The notes: generated from the letters alone by a model not told the origin. 64,000 bases of DNA from Erodium maritimum (GCA_963921825.1 OY997589.1:56150959-56214958); one strand, 5' to 3'. Shown: positions 11,117-23,708, counted from the first letter of the stretch. Numbers and translations are program-made.

Positions 11117-14100
11117 TGTAATAACCACTCCCGGTCAACGCCAGTCAAACCTGCGAAAAACAGGAAAATTTAAAAAAATTTGAGCAGACACTGAATTGAA
11201 CCGGAATTGGACCCCGAGGGTCATACCGGACTTAAGTTGACCCCGTTATTGACCAAAGTGAGTTCCGGGGGACTTAGGGCAACTTTCAGATCAATTTGGG
11301 AAATGTTGACTTTTCGCTGGAAAAGTCAACCGAGCGACGTTTTGGTCCGTTCGAGGCCCGTTTTGGATCCAAAAAGCTTAGCCGTCGTCGCAGCGGTCTT
11401 AGGTGGGCCTTTTCCTTGTAGCCCGCGAAGTTTCGTAATTTCTTGGAAAAAGTGCCCGTTCGGGGCCCGAAACGTCCGATTTTCGCGAATCTGATTGGAA
11501 AATATCTTCTAGATATTTTTCCAAAAAGGTGTGGGACCCACCTTGCCACTTGTCAAGCAAGTGGTGGTGTTAGGTGTGGGACAAGACAAGGAAGACTACT
11601 TTAGGTGTTAGTTTGTAATTAAGTATTAGTTTGATGTTTTTTTTTAATTAAAACAAAAAGGAAGGAGTACACGTCCATACATTGTAAAAAGGGAAAAGAA
11701 AATGGAAAAAGAGAGTTAGTTTTTAGAGAGAGAAGGAGAAGGAGAAGAAGAGAGAAAAGAGAAGGAGTTGGGGTTTGTGGTCACTATTCACGAGCATCGA
11801 GCCATGGGTTTGTCTCAACGATAGTAGATTCGAGCTCACATCGTCTTCCTCTACGGTAAGAACCTAACCGATTTTCATTTTGGAACGTTTGAATTTTAGG
11901 GTTTGAGTTTAAACGGTTTGATTAAGGTTGAGTTTTGTTTAAGTTTGGTTTAAAGATGAATGGTTGAGGTTTGGGGTTCGTTAGGAACGTTTTGGGGCGA
12001 AAAGGAAATTTTCCTAATTGTGGCCGGGTGGGGCCCACGTGCCCGAGTATCGGGTTTTCGTGTTCGGGTGGTTTAGGACGATCCCCAAGTAGTTAATCCA
12101 CACCCAGATCGGAATTTGGAATTAAATTGTGAAAGTTGGAATTTCGGGTTTAGAAACTTTAAACGTCAATTAAATGACTCGGAAGTCGGAATTCGATTCC
12201 GTCAAGTGCATTGGGACCCTTGAATTATTCTAAGACCGTAGAAACGAAAACGGGAATTTTTGGAGCCCCGGAAGGGCATTTCCAAAACCCGGGCAGATTC
12301 GCCATGTCGGGCGAATCGGGCCTTTACGGGTCCTTTATCGACAATGTCGAGTAATCGGGAAGTTTGGGAGTGATCGACATTGTCGGGGTTACGTTTGGGC
12401 GTTAAGTTTATCGAATTTCAGTTTATTCCTGCGAGTTTAAAGGTGCCCTAAAATTGTGTTCTTTTAGATTGTGCTGCGGATCGAGGCAAAGGGAAGCTAG
12501 GCGAGTGACTGAGATCACGCCGGGGCTTATTTGGGCACTTTTGGAGAACACGCACGAGGTAGGGAAAAGTAGCCGGATCTCGGCCCTGACTGGGGAAAGT
12601 TAACAGTAGAATTGCATGTGACACCGGGGTGTCGTGGGTTGAGTAGTTTTATTTAAATATTAGAAAAGCATGATACGGAAATGTAGCGAATGTTAGAAAA
12701 GCATGATACGGGATTGTAGCGTTTATGAGAAAAGCATGTGACACTTAGTAGTGTCGTAGGAACAGAGAACTTAGCGATAATTGAATTACTGGAGGCATAT
12801 GACCATGCCCGGAGGTTGTTTGTGAAACTAGTGACCTTAGGACTGTTGGAGGCATCGAGTATGCCGGAGGTTGTTGTGCGTTACTATTGTTGAGTTTGGG
12901 TGGCCTTGAGAGCCCGCATTATTTATTGTTGAGTTTGGGTGGCCTTGAGAGCCCGCGTTATTTATTGTTGAGTTTGGGTGGCCTTGAGAGCCCGCGTTAT
13001 TTATTGTTGAGTTTGGGTGGCCTTGAGAGCCCGTGTTATTTATTGTTGAGTTTGGGTGGCCATGAGAGCCCGTATTTAATTGTTGGTGTCTTGGGTGGCC
13101 ATGAGAGCCCGTGTATTTAAATTGGTGTCTTGGGTGGCCATGAGTGCCCGTGTCTTACTGTTGATGTTTTGGGGTGGCCGTGAGTGCCGTGGGGTTGTTG
13201 AACCCGAGTCTTGACCGTTGGTGTGTCTTGAGTGGCAGTGAGTGCCGTGGGGTTGTTGAACCCGAGTCTTGACCGTTGGTGTGTCTTGAGTGGCAGTGAG
13301 TGCCGTGGGGTTGTTGAACCCGAGTCTTGACCGTTGGTGTGTCTTGAGTGGCAGTGAGTGCCCGTGGGGTTGTTGAACCCGAGTCTTGACTGTTGAGGTG
13401 TCTTGAGTGGCCTTGAGCGCCTGTGTGATTGAACTTGCCTGTGATTGTGATTGTGGTTACCTGAAGTTGTGAGTTCTAAAGGTCGACAGCCTGATCCGAC
13501 TTAGTGTCGATGAATTGCGAGTTCTAAAGGTCGACAGCCTGATCCGACTTAGTGTCGATGAATTGCGAGTTCTAAAGGTCGACAGCCTGATCCGACTTAG
13601 TGTCGATGAATTGCGAGTTCTAAAGGTCGACAGCCTGATCCGACTTAGTGTCGATGAATTGCGAGTTCTAAAGGTCGACAGCCTGATCCGACTTAGTGTC
13701 GATGAATTGCGAGTTCGAAAGGTCGACAACCTGATCCGACTTAGTGTCGATGAATTGCGAGTTCGAAAGGTCGACAGCCTGATCCGACTTCGTGTCGAGG
13801 AATTGCGATAGGTCGAACCCTGACCTAATTGAGATTGGTTACTGAGCAGCTGGTGTGCGATCCTTTGTGATCTTGTTTGGCGTTGTGTAGTCTTTCTGTC
13901 GTGTCCTTGGAGGAGGTCGTCGATAGTTGTGTCGGGTCTACATTACTTTATCGAGCGTTGAGTCTGTCGAGGAAAGTAACGGGTTGTGGGTCAGTTAGGT
14001 ACTTGAGTTGGGGACTGTAGTCCGGGTGTTGGGTTTGGTTTTAGTGTTACTGGCTTTTCTGCTAATTATGCCGTAGTCAGTCTGTTATCCGTGGTGGTGA

Positions 14101-14391
14101 GCGAACGCTCACCCCTAGCTGCTTTTCCTACAGGTACTGTTCGTGGGACGGACTAGGTGAGCTCTCGAAGCTTGTGGAGCTAGGAGCGGAGTCCGGGTTT
14201 TGTCTTTTGAGTCTAGTGATGGATACCGTGTACTTTTGTCCACTTGTTGGGACGTGTTTTTAAACTGTAATTATTATTTTGTTGAACTAAATTGGCTTTT
14301 TAAGTGATTTAATGAAACCAGGTTTCAAGTGTTTTTATGTTTTTAAAACGTTCGCGTCCCGAGTTCGATTTACTGAAATTGGGGCGTGACA
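11117..14391 (+). repeat. 3' LTR of Tekay copy A
   Basis: This 3275-bp LTR opens TGTAATAACCACTCCCGG and closes TGGGGCGTGACA. A polypurine tract (AAGGGGGGTAGATT) precedes it. It carries the same tandem blocks as the 5' copy: 37-bp units at 12887-13120 and 48-bp units at 13466-13814. It shows that about 29 further bases belong at the outer LTR end than are seen at 4157. Confidence 0.93.
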
Positions 14392-15318
14392 ACTCCCTTT
14401 TGGCCATTCTCCATAAATGTATCAATGAGTTTCACCCTCCGGTGTGACCCTTAGGTTTATGCATGTCAATAGATCAACGTAAAATCATATTTTACGTGAT
14501 CCTATTTAAGTGGCAACTAACGAGACTTTAGTATTGTCTGACACTACATAACGAATCGACCCTGTCGATTCTAACCTTTCAGTCGTCCCTGTCATTATCC
14601 TTTTATCTCGATATCCTAATTGAGATAAGGAATAGAGCCGTCATCCTTATTATTCTCAATCACTGTTCCTTGATATGTGAGATGACTGAATATATGATAC
14701 CTAGTATCATGTTCATGGTCATGCTATTCTTTCAGTCACTCTCGATCAAGCGGCCGAGAACCGATATATTTCCCATACCGTAGTATGAGGGATAAATCCC
14801 TTAGCCGTCTTTCGTGTCACTCATGCAGTCCGTCCCTAAGCCAATCCTGGTCGTTATGGAGGCTCTGTTATGGACAACGTTAGGCTCAGGTCAAACTTAG
14901 TTGTTTACTGCATAACGATCACAAAGACTCTTTGGTCTAAGGATACATGACAAGCTACGACAATGAATATGTTCATGACTTAATCTATGGAACATATTCA
15001 TGTCGGGTCGTCCAATATCATGTCCCACATGATATCTATGATCAGACTCCGGAATCTCATTCCAATGATTAACAGAACGTAAGCCATAAAGAGCCATCTT
15101 TCATACTAGTCGCTTCTAGTGTAGCATTGTTGACTAGGGACCCATCGAGTGTGATCTATCTCGATCTATGGTTCTATTCGCATGGTGGGCATAGATCAAA
15201 GAACACATCGATATATTACACCAACACATAAGTAATATAAAGTTGCTTTAATTTTATTGCTAACGATGATATATACATTTGGACATTTAGGATTGAACTA
15301 CGGACACTAAGACTAACA

Positions 15319-16085
15319 CCTATCCCCCCGTCGTGTAACTTACATGATTGGATGTCTCTGGTATTGCATCTGCCTGATATGGAGATGATGAACAGATCGA
15401 TTCTGATTCTCTGGGAGATCTGGAAAGCACGAAACGGGAGGGTCTGGGACAATAGTCTTTCCACTCCTCAGAGTGTCATTGTCACAGTACTCAGTAACCA
15501 ATGCAACTGGTCAGAGGCCCAAAGTGGCCGAGTTAAACCTCTGGCCGCCCCACCTTGCAGGCAAACGAGATGGAGCTCACCGCCCCGACCTGGTCGACTA
15601 TCAATGTGGATGGTGCAACTTTTTCCGATTCAGGACAATTTGGTTGGGGATGGCTATGCAGAACGGAAACAGGAGCAATCCTGGAGGGAAGGAGCGGCAC
15701 AGGGCTAGGTATATTGAGGCCTGAATTTTCTGAAGCTATGGCGATCTAGCAGGCTCTGCAATGGGTTCAAGCGTCACATCTTCCCAAAGTCGTTATCCGT
15801 AGCGATGCCCAATATCTGGTACATTTGATTCAGGGGACTCATCAAGTGTTCTCCCCTTTGGGCCTGGTTGACGACTGTCAGACTCTTCTTGCTGTTCTCG
15901 AAGATGTCAAACTCGAGTATATTTCTAGGTCAGCGAACGAAGCAGTCCACTGACTAGCTCGAAAAACCCGTTCTATTCATATCCTTTTGTGGTCTCACTA
16001 TTCAGGACGTACTCAAATGTATTCTACATCATTTCAAATAAAAAAGTCTATATCCTCTCGTTCCAAAAAAAGAAGAAAAGGGTAA
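15319..16085 (+). pseudogene. LINE 3' end: zinc-ribbon tail and RNase H-like domain
   Basis: The frame from 15319 reads a stretch with MMNRSILILWEIWKARNGRVWD, the end of the zf-RVT region of plant LINEs. It is followed at 15580-15960 by an RNase H-like domain with INVDGATF, GWGW, EFSEAMAI and later SANEAVHWLARK-type sequence in more than one frame. Stops and frame changes are present (for example after the EAMAI segment), so it is dead. It ends in short A-rich sequence near 16030-16085, as LINE 3' ends do. The element stops about 220 bp before the TATA box of the kinase gene. Confidence 0.8.
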
Positions 16086-16335
16086 TTCATTTATTTGTTT
16101 TGTTTTTAATTGGGAAAGCCGGAAAGAAAATGGCTGGCACTGGAACAGAATTAGAGGCCTTTTGTAAGGAAATTAGGCTACGCACATTCCGTACGTACGC
16201 CAATGACGCGTGTTACTAACGTGGTCCTTGGATGAGTGCGCTATTAAAGGCCAAAGGAAGCCACGTACTAGTGAGCGCGTGGGTACGAATCCGTCGATCC
16301 TGGTGTATATATAAAAGCCGGTGAGTTCAGATGAG
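16086..16335 (+). promoter_or_regulatory. Promoter of the PAS-Raf kinase gene, TATA box at 16306-16317
   Basis: A canonical TATATATAAAAG lies at 16306-16317, so transcription likely starts near 16335-16350. Upstream are CCAAT (16200), GACGCGTG and ACGTGG (about 16205-16225) and CACGTAC (16262), which resemble ACGT-core elements bound by bZIP factors. This is motif reading only. The distal side is LINE sequence, so the host-derived promoter may be only about 220 bp long before TE sequence begins. Confidence 0.65.
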
Positions 16336-16507
16336 AATGATGAGATAGAAGAAAGAGAGAGCACCATAGTCCAAACCGCCAGAAGAAGAGACGAGGCGGA
16401 AGAAGAAGAGCCCACGAAACCGAGAGAGAGAGAGAGAGCTTCTTCTTCATCATCGATTGGTTCCTCCTCTTCGATTCTAGAACGAGTAAGTCACAGCTAC
16501 ATTTGTC

Positions 16508-16549
16508 ATGAATTTGCGAGGTCAGCCATTGCCAATTCCAGATTCTTGA
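16508..16549 (+). other. Upstream ORF of 13 codons in the kinase 5' leader
   Basis: An ATG at 16508 opens 13 codons and stops at 16547-16549, 49 bases before the kinase ATG at 16599. It lies downstream of the TATA box, so the mRNA should carry it. A shorter one (16331-16348) sits at the likely start site and may or may not be transcribed. Upstream ORFs of this size often lower translation of the main ORF, but nothing here shows the effect. A (GA)n tract at about 16420-16440 is also in the leader. Confidence 0.5.
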
Positions 16550-16598
16550 CGTTTCTCTTCCACCGGCTCTCCGCTGAACTGGGCCTCTCCTCTTCTCC

Positions 16599-19500
16599 AT
16601 GGGCACCCCACCGGCAGATGAGCTTCTTAGGAAGATCCGGGAGCTCGAGGAGGGTCACGCTCAGCTCAAGCAGGAGATGATCCAGCTCAAGCTCTCCGGC
16701 GCGAGCGATCACAAGGCGCTCTACCCTCCCCAGAGGTCGCATTCCATATCGCCGCAGCGGTCCAGCTCGAGGAGGAGAGCCCGAACTGGGTTTGAAGGGC
16801 CGCCGGCGTTGAAGAAGGGGTCGGCGTCGCTTCGGCATTCGTCGCCCCTGCAGAGGGAAAGCAGGAGCACCGATTCTTCGAATTCCGGCGGAGGAGGTGA
16901 TGCTGGTGGTCCGGCGGCCGTGAACTTCTCGAACAAGCATTATATGAATATATTGCAGTCAATGGGGCAGTCTGTTCACATGTTCGACCTACACGGGCGT
17001 CTTGTTTACTGGTGAATTTCTCTACTATTGCTCTTGACTCTTGTTGTGTTACATTTTAGCAGGTTTGTGGATTGCTCTGTGTTATTGGGGCGATTTTGTG
17101 CTTTCACTTCTATGTTGAACCATTGCTTATGTTATTAATTTCAGCTTAAATGTAGTTGTTAATGCCCATATATATCTTCTTTGTTGATTTATAACAGGCT
17201 TCATTGGCCAATTTTGAAATGGGAGTATTCAATTTTACAGGAACCGCAGTGCAGAAAAACTTTATGGCCATTCTGCTGCAGAAGCACTTGGTCAGGATGG
17301 TGTAGAGCTCCTATGTGATCCCTGGGACCATCAAATAGCACACAAAATAATCAATAGAGTATCCATGGGTGAGATCTGGACGGGGCAATTCCCTGTCTTA
17401 AGTAAGACAGGAGAGAAGTTTGTTATCGTTGCAACCAACACTCCAGTCTATGACGATGATGGTGCTTTGTCAGGGGTTATTTCTGTCTCAAGTGATGCAC
17501 GACCCTTTCACGAAATCCGGGTTGCCTTGGCAACTGCCAAGCAAATAGAAGGGGATTCAAGCACTAATTTCCCTGAAATCATTTCTACACGGAAATTTGG
17601 TCTTGATCCACAACAGCCTCTACAAGCTGCAATTGCTTCCAAAATAACTAATTTGGTTAGTCTGGTAATTTTCACTTCATTTATGGTCTTTTACATAGTG
17701 GCATATATTGATTGTTAGTGCTTATGTAATAGGCAACCAAAGTGAGCAACAAAGTTAAGTCAAAACTAAGGGTGGTAAAGCACAATGCAGATAATGAAGG
17801 GGGGAGTGGAGACAGTCAGCATTCTGGATATGGTTTCTCGGATGCTGCTTTCTATGACCTCAGGGAAGATGCAACATCAAGTGGAGCTAGTACACCTAGA
17901 AGAGAGCTAACAACCTCTCCCTTTGGTGTGTTTTCTCTTTCTGAGGAGTCTCCAGGAAAGTCCTCCAGGGGTGGTTCAGGTGATGAGGGGGAGGGAAAAC
18001 CTGCAATGTACAAGATTGTGGCCTCAAAAGCAGAGGCTTGGATGGGCAAGAAAGGGTTGTCATGGCCATGGAAAAGGAATGAGCGGGAATCACCAGAGGC
18101 GAAAGCCACCCATTTTGCATGGCCTTGGCCCCATAGTGATAAGGAAGATGAATCATTTCATCATAGGAGTCCGAATTCTGGTATGAAACAAGAAAGCCAG
18201 AGAAGTGAAATGATCAGACCTTCCAGTAATGAGGCCTCAGGGTCCTGGTCATCATTTAATGTGAACAGCTCGAGCAGCTCAAGCAGTGCAAGCAGCTGTG
18301 GAAGTACCAGTAGCAGTGCTCGTAATAAGGTGGACATGGATACTGACTGTTTGGATTATGAAATACTGTGGGAAGATTTAACCATCGGAGAACAGGTTGG
18401 GCAAGGTAATTATCTTTTAAACTGACCAAGTATGCTTTTGGAGCATTGCTTTGTTCTTCTGCAACTGTTTTATATTTTGCATACATGAAAGAACATCCCC
18501 ATACCCCCAAGTGGTGTAGACCTTGTGCCCAGGGAACCCCTTCATTGTGCCTCCTTGTATCTGTAATTACATATTGTATGCATCATTCTGATGTGAATTT
18601 TCTGTTTACCTCCTCCAGGTTCTTGTGGAACTGTGTATCATGGCCTGTGGCATGGATCAGTATGTACTCTTCCCCTTCCTTAAAAATTTAACCTCATTTT
18701 TATGAGGGTGCTTGGACTCAATTACTGGATTTTCTGCTTATGAGATGATATCATGTAAACATAGATGTAGAAAACTTGCCATAGTTGACTTGAAAAAATT
18801 ATGGTATAGGAAGCAAGAGACTAACTCTATTTTTAGGTTTTCTTCCTATTTATTGGAACAAAGAAAGGAGTGCAGTAGATGGTATATATTTATAATTCAT
18901 CTAACCTTGTTACTACAGGATGTTGCTGTTAAGGTATTCTCGAAGGTAGAGTATTCAGATGGTGTGATACTTTCCTTCAGACAAGAGGTGTGTGCTTCAA
19001 AATATCTACTCAAATTTGACTTAGTGTTTTAATAGAACATTCTGTATCAAACTTTGGAGCATCCTCTTATAATGAATACTTTGCAAACATTTGATGCTAT
19101 TTCTACCTAAGCTTAGTCGCTACATTTTAGGATCAAAATGAAGCTAAAATCATTTCCCGAAAATTGGATTAGCTTCTTGCATCCTTTAGCAAAACTCTTT
19201 CCCCATTGCTTCTTTCCATGTTAACTTAGGTCTATCCCTGTCTTCACTCATACCTAACCTACCATAAACAGTTAATGAAGAGATATGGGTATAAATATCT
19301 TTGCTCACATCTGGGCTTTGTTTATGAAGGTATCTCTCATGAAAAGACTTCGACACCCAAATGTTTTGTTGTTTATGGGAGCGGTGACTTTACCAGAACG
19401 TCTCTGCATTGTTACAGAGTTCCTTCCACGGTTTGGTTTCAGTTTCCTTTCTAATAATTAATATTATTAATGCTTCATCTTTTGCATACTTTTGGGATTA

Positions 19501-21418
19501 TTGCGATATGTTTTGATCAGTATTGTGTCCTTCCAGAATTTTCTATACTTGTTTGTTAACCTCTCTTATGTATGTTTTGTTAATGTAGTGGAAGTTTATT
19601 TCGCCTACTACGGAGGAATACAGTCAAACTGGATTGGAGACGGCGTATTCACATGGCTTTGGACATTGTAAGTATTATGTCTAGTATCAGAGAAATTGTT
19701 TCTTGTTAGTTGCCATGAATGGTGATTGTACTTGTTTATAATGGTATATGAGTTATTCTATGTTTGTTTTGGTCAAAATTCCATCTTTCTTTTGCTGGCT
19801 ATGGCTATCTATGTTCATCGCTACATTTTATCTTTGAACTTGAATTCCCAACTCTTGCGGGTTGGGATATATTTCTGATGTGGTAACTTATGCAATATTT
19901 TGTTTTCTACTTCCACAGGCACGAGGCATGAATTATCTTCATCGTTTCAACCCACCTATCATTCATCGTGATCTGAAGACTTCAAATCTTCTTGTTGATA
20001 AGAACTGGACGGTCAAGGTCTGCCTTAATTTTATGTCTGCATTTATTTTGGTTAATATAAGGCTTTGGTAGGCTGCATATATCTTTTTTTATTGCGTGAT
20101 TACTAGCATTTTTCTTTTATCAATGGTTGAGCTGAACAAGTACACGTCGTTTGAACAGGTTGGTGATTTTGGCTTGTCACGTCTCAAACACGAGACATAT
20201 CTTACTACAAAGACGGGGAAGGGAACGGTGTGTAGACATTCTTTAATTACATTTACAACTGATATATTACCCTCTTTCTCTCTTTCAAGTGTTAGTTCTG
20301 ATTTGGCACTCAATTTACTGTTTCCTTGTTTACAGCCTCAATGGATGGCACCAGAAGTTCTTCGAAATGAACCGGCAGATGAGAAGTATGTTTAATCTTG
20401 GGAATGGCCAATCGATTCTCAGTATTTGACTCCTTTTATGATGGTTCCCTATTGGTTTTTATTTTTTTAACAACCTCGGTTGATATTTGAAACATTTAGG
20501 TCTGACATATATAGCTATGGAGTGGTATTGTGGGAGCTTGCCACCGAAAAAGTCCCCTGGGAAAGTCTCAACTCCATTCAGGTAATCTTTAGTTTCTTGT
20601 GGGATATTCTTTCAAGAAGTGAATGAGTACATGTATCTGATGTGCTATGCTTTTAAACAAACAAAAATGACAGTCTCTGTTACTGTGTTAGCTTTTCATG
20701 TAGAACCAACATTTAATTAGAGGATGCTTTCAGGTGATTGGAGCTGTAGGATTCATGAACCAACGGCTGGAAATCCCTAAAGATGTGGACCCACAGTGGG
20801 TTTCTTTGATCGAGAGCTGCTGGCAAAGGTGCTTACCCTGTCAATTCTTATTTTACTTGAAATTAGTTTTAATTTCTAGCAGTAAGAAATGTCAACCAAA
20901 AAGAAACCATTTAAATATATAAAAAGGAAAATAAAAATAAAGAGTGGCTTGCTTGGGTCAAGTGATCAAGGGTCATTCTCTTAATAGCTGGTTAAGGGTG
21001 CTCTACCACACATTGTCAAATGTTGTGGCCCACCCAATGCCTTGAGCATCCATACCATGCGGTTGGCAATTTTAGTGATGAAAATATACAAGTATTCTAC
21101 ATATTGTTGGAAGGTATGCGAGCTACATAATTGAGTAGCATTTTCATGTTTGGTTAGGATGAATTTTTCTTTATATCATCACCTTCTATATCATGTGGTT
21201 AAATAGTTTAGGTAAATATATCTTATTTTGATTGGTTTTCAAGTATTTGGTTAGGATCCTTGTTGCTTATATGAGTTATGTGCAGTGATACACAGAGTCG
21301 TCCGACGTTCCAGGAATTGCTGGAAAAGCTGAAAGATATGCAGAGGAAATACGCCCTACAATTCCAGGCAGCTCGTTCCAGTTCTACTGCGGTTGATAAC
21401 TCCAACAAGGAACCGTAG
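16599..21418 (+). CDS. PAS-domain Raf-like MAPKKK (serine/threonine kinase), 13 exons
   Basis: Exons: 16599-17011, 17241-17655, 17733-18405, 18619-18659, 18919-18987, 19330-19430, 19589-19667, 19919-20017, 20159-20227, 20336-20385, 20500-20581, 20734-20828, 21286-21418. All 12 introns are GT-AG and the joined frame gives 772 residues, near the usual size of the family. Residues 5-32 look like a coiled coil. A PAS domain covers about 118-236 ([21 protein letters not shown]). A Ser-rich linker precedes the kinase domain, about 492-745: Gly loop GQGSCGTV, VAVK Lys519, Glu537, HRDLKTSN with Asp615, DFG Asp633, WMAPE at 656-660. All catalytic residues are present. It belongs to the Arabidopsis PAS-Raf clade that includes RAF10 and RAF11, linked to ABA and SnRK2 signalling; the exact ortholog is not decided. 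No signal peptide or membrane segment is seen. Confidence 0.95.
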
Positions 21419-21760
21419 AAGTGGATTTTTGTGGACAAACACAAAATTGATTGGATTGGATTGGATTGGAGTGTTTGTATCCATCACAAAGTTTGACATC
21501 ATTTTGGCTGATAATGAGAGGTTTGGGAATGGTCGGTTTGAAACTGGGTGGCTGCTCTTCCATAATCTCCTCGTTTTGATTTCTGATTGTGATGGTCAAA
21601 TTAGGCCCAAACCCATCTTCCATTTTTGTATATAAAATAACAATTATAATTGTATCATATACCATTATTTGTTGTATCTGTTTGTTTAACTGGTCTATAA
21701 CTCTTGATCAATCTATTCAAAGTAAGTTGGTAATAAAACTATAATAGGGGTTTATCCTTG
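21419..21760 (+). terminator. 3' UTR and polyadenylation region of the kinase gene
   Basis: After the TAG at 21416-21418 come about 220-330 bases of T-rich sequence. Near-upstream style signals are TGTATATAAAATAA at about 21628 and AATAAA at about 21732. Either could set the mRNA end. A (TTGGA)n stretch at about 21450-21470 (GATTGGATTGGATTGGA) lies in the UTR. Confidence 0.55.
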
Positions 21761-22329
21761 TGATTCTACTGTAAATTAAGGGGAGATTCCCAAAACTATT
21801 CCGTCAATGACCTTTCTTCTCAAATATTCATCCGTCTGCATTTTTGTTGTCACGTACATATTGTCAACTATTCCAATATACCATGGATTATAGGGTTCAC
21901 TTGGAAACCCAAATAGAATCCATTTTCGAACTTTAAAGGACCAACTTCTCTATGTGATTCAATATGAAGAATACGAAAAGTCATATAAATTAATTCTTTA
22001 AACAACTTTAGTTCAAAACTCCCAACCCAAGACACTGTCCGCCTTCAATTCATCCACCAGTATTGTACGTCGACGACCATCCGGACAAAGAAGTTGGTCG
22101 TCGTGTTTGAAGTACGACTATGGTTCGACTCCTTTGATCACATTTCATTTCACATGGGCTTCATTGCATATGAGTATAAATAAGTTTGCATGTTGAGTGA
22201 TTGAGTTGTAGTTCGATTTAAAGAGCTCGCTTCTCGTAGTTTGGAAGTGGATTGAATAAATGGTATGTCAGAGAAAAAAAGGTGGTCTATCCCGACTTGC
22301 TTTAATCGATGAAAATATAAACGGAGGAC
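21761..22329. other. Intergenic, nothing recognised
   Basis: This 570-bp spacer between the kinase 3' end and the next LINE is AT-rich with no long open frame, no domain and no clear repeat. No tRNA-like or snRNA-like structure was noticed. Confidence 0.5.
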
Positions 22330-23590
22330 TTAGGTTGAACCTGTAGCTGTTGGTTTGGTTCCATCGCCTAGTTCTCCTCATCCCCAATCTCGGACTGATT
22401 CTGAATTAGACTATCCGACGAGCCCTCAGTCTCCGACTCTATCCAATAAGGATGACTTTTATAATTCGAATGGTGATTACGTTGCAGATCGGTCACCCTT
22501 ATCCAATCAAGTCTAAATGATTTTGAGGACTTTTCTTGGCTCAGGTGATCTTTCAAACGTCCTCGACTCTTTTCTGGGCTTATTTATCATCCCAGTTGAG
22601 AAAGAGTCCATCGTTTCAGCTAGCACTGTCTTGCCTGGGCCGCAAGCAACATCCCATACGCTTGCAAAAACTAATTCTCGCTCGAAGAAGAAGACTTTCC
22701 GAGTTTCAGGCCCCTCTAGGCAACCTTCTCCTAGTAATTCCCGATAGGCTAAACTCAATAACTGGAGTTATGTTAAAAAGATAGGCTTTAAAACTCTTGC
22801 TACTAGAGGAGATGTTAGAGTAGTTCAAAAATTTAGAGGCAGAGATCTCTGGTCGTTTGCAACTTGAGGAAGCTGATTTCTTTGACTATATTTTAGACTT
22901 TGGTAGCAGCACGATTTACCTGGGTGCCTCTTTCGCTCCTCCTCAATCTTCTTGAACCATGAAGCTCCTCTCTTGGAATGTGAGAGGAGCCATCTCTCTT
23001 CATTAAAGGAGAGATATTAAGAGGGTTCTCTTGGCTAATCATCCTGATTTTGTGCTTCTTCAAGAGACCAAGGTTGATGTTATCTCAGTTAGCTTCCTGC
23101 GTGAATGTGGTTTCTTCAATGACTGGGCCTTCTGTTTCATTCCCTCGAATGGAGTATCTGTAGGAGTCTTTTGTACCTGGAAGGAATCGATGTTTCAAGT
23201 CTCCTCTTCCAGACCAATTGGAAGCGTGTTCTTTATGCTAAGTTTGGCTGGAGTTTGCATGGTTCCTCTTTCTTCTTCGACCATATTATGGCATTGATAG
23301 AGGATCCAACTTTCATAGACATTTTTGGTAGCGATAATCTCCATTGGCGTCTGGGTTATGGAGAACGTATTCGTTTTTGGCTAGATGTTTGGATTGGCAC
23401 CTCAACCTTGCGTTTTCGTTTTCCTAGGCTCTATCTCATTTGTCCGGGAAATGGATGAGAGTGGGTGATTTTTGGGATGAGGGTATATAGGACATTGTCT
23501 ATCGCCGTTCTTTCCTTTTCTCCTATGAGAGGGATGCCTCAATTAAGCTTATGGAGCATTTAAGCTCGGTCTACATTAGTATGGACTCTA

Positions 23591-23708
23591 GTGATGTGGT
23601 TACTTGGTCTCATAGAGAGGTTGGTTTCTCCTCAGCCTTTTCTTATCCAGTGATGTGGTTACTTGGTCTCATAGAGAGGTTGGTTTCTCCTCAGCCTTTT
23701 CTTATCCG
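23591..23708 (+). repeat. 59-bp perfect tandem duplication inside the LINE
   Basis: Unit one is 23591-23649 and unit two is 23650-23708. Both hold GTGATGTGGTTACTTGGTC and end CTTTTCTTATCC. The two copies look identical, so the duplication is recent compared with the LINE decay around it. Confidence 0.9.

Larger units (their letters stand above)
4157..14391 (+). mobile_element. Ty3/Gypsy Tekay chromovirus copy A
   Basis: LTRs lie at 4157-7402 and 11117-14391, with a 3.7-kb internal part. The 3' LTR opens TGTAATAACC and closes GCGTGACA. A primer site matching initiator tRNA-Met follows the 5' LTR (7406-7417), and a polypurine tract precedes the 3' LTR. Parts seen in order are protease, reverse transcriptase, integrase end and chromodomain. 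I did not recognise gag. The two LTRs differ at only about six or seven positions over 3.25 kb by eye, so insertion is recent, on the order of 0.1 My at common plant rates. The outer end of the 5' LTR is not seen, and no target duplication can be matched. The coding part is broken in several places. Confidence 0.92.
3415..15318 (-). mobile_element. Copia-type LTR split by a Tekay element
   Basis: The two arms are 3415-4156 and 14392-15318, together about 1.67 kb. On the minus strand the LTR opens TGTTAGTC at 15318 and closes in CAACA at 3415, giving the usual TG...CA ends. The Tekay element 4157-14391 sits inside. The right arm matches the LTR piece at 1-433. The flanking 5-mers (ctacg and cctat) are not a clean duplication, so the copy may have formed by recombination or the duplication has decayed. 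No coding part is present, so it behaves as a solo LTR. The left boundary is less sure than the right. Confidence 0.6.

Noticed and set aside
16321-16680. 119-codon frame overlapping the kinase leader
   Set aside because: It has no ATG start before the kinase ATG, lies in a different frame and consists of GA-rich leader sequence.
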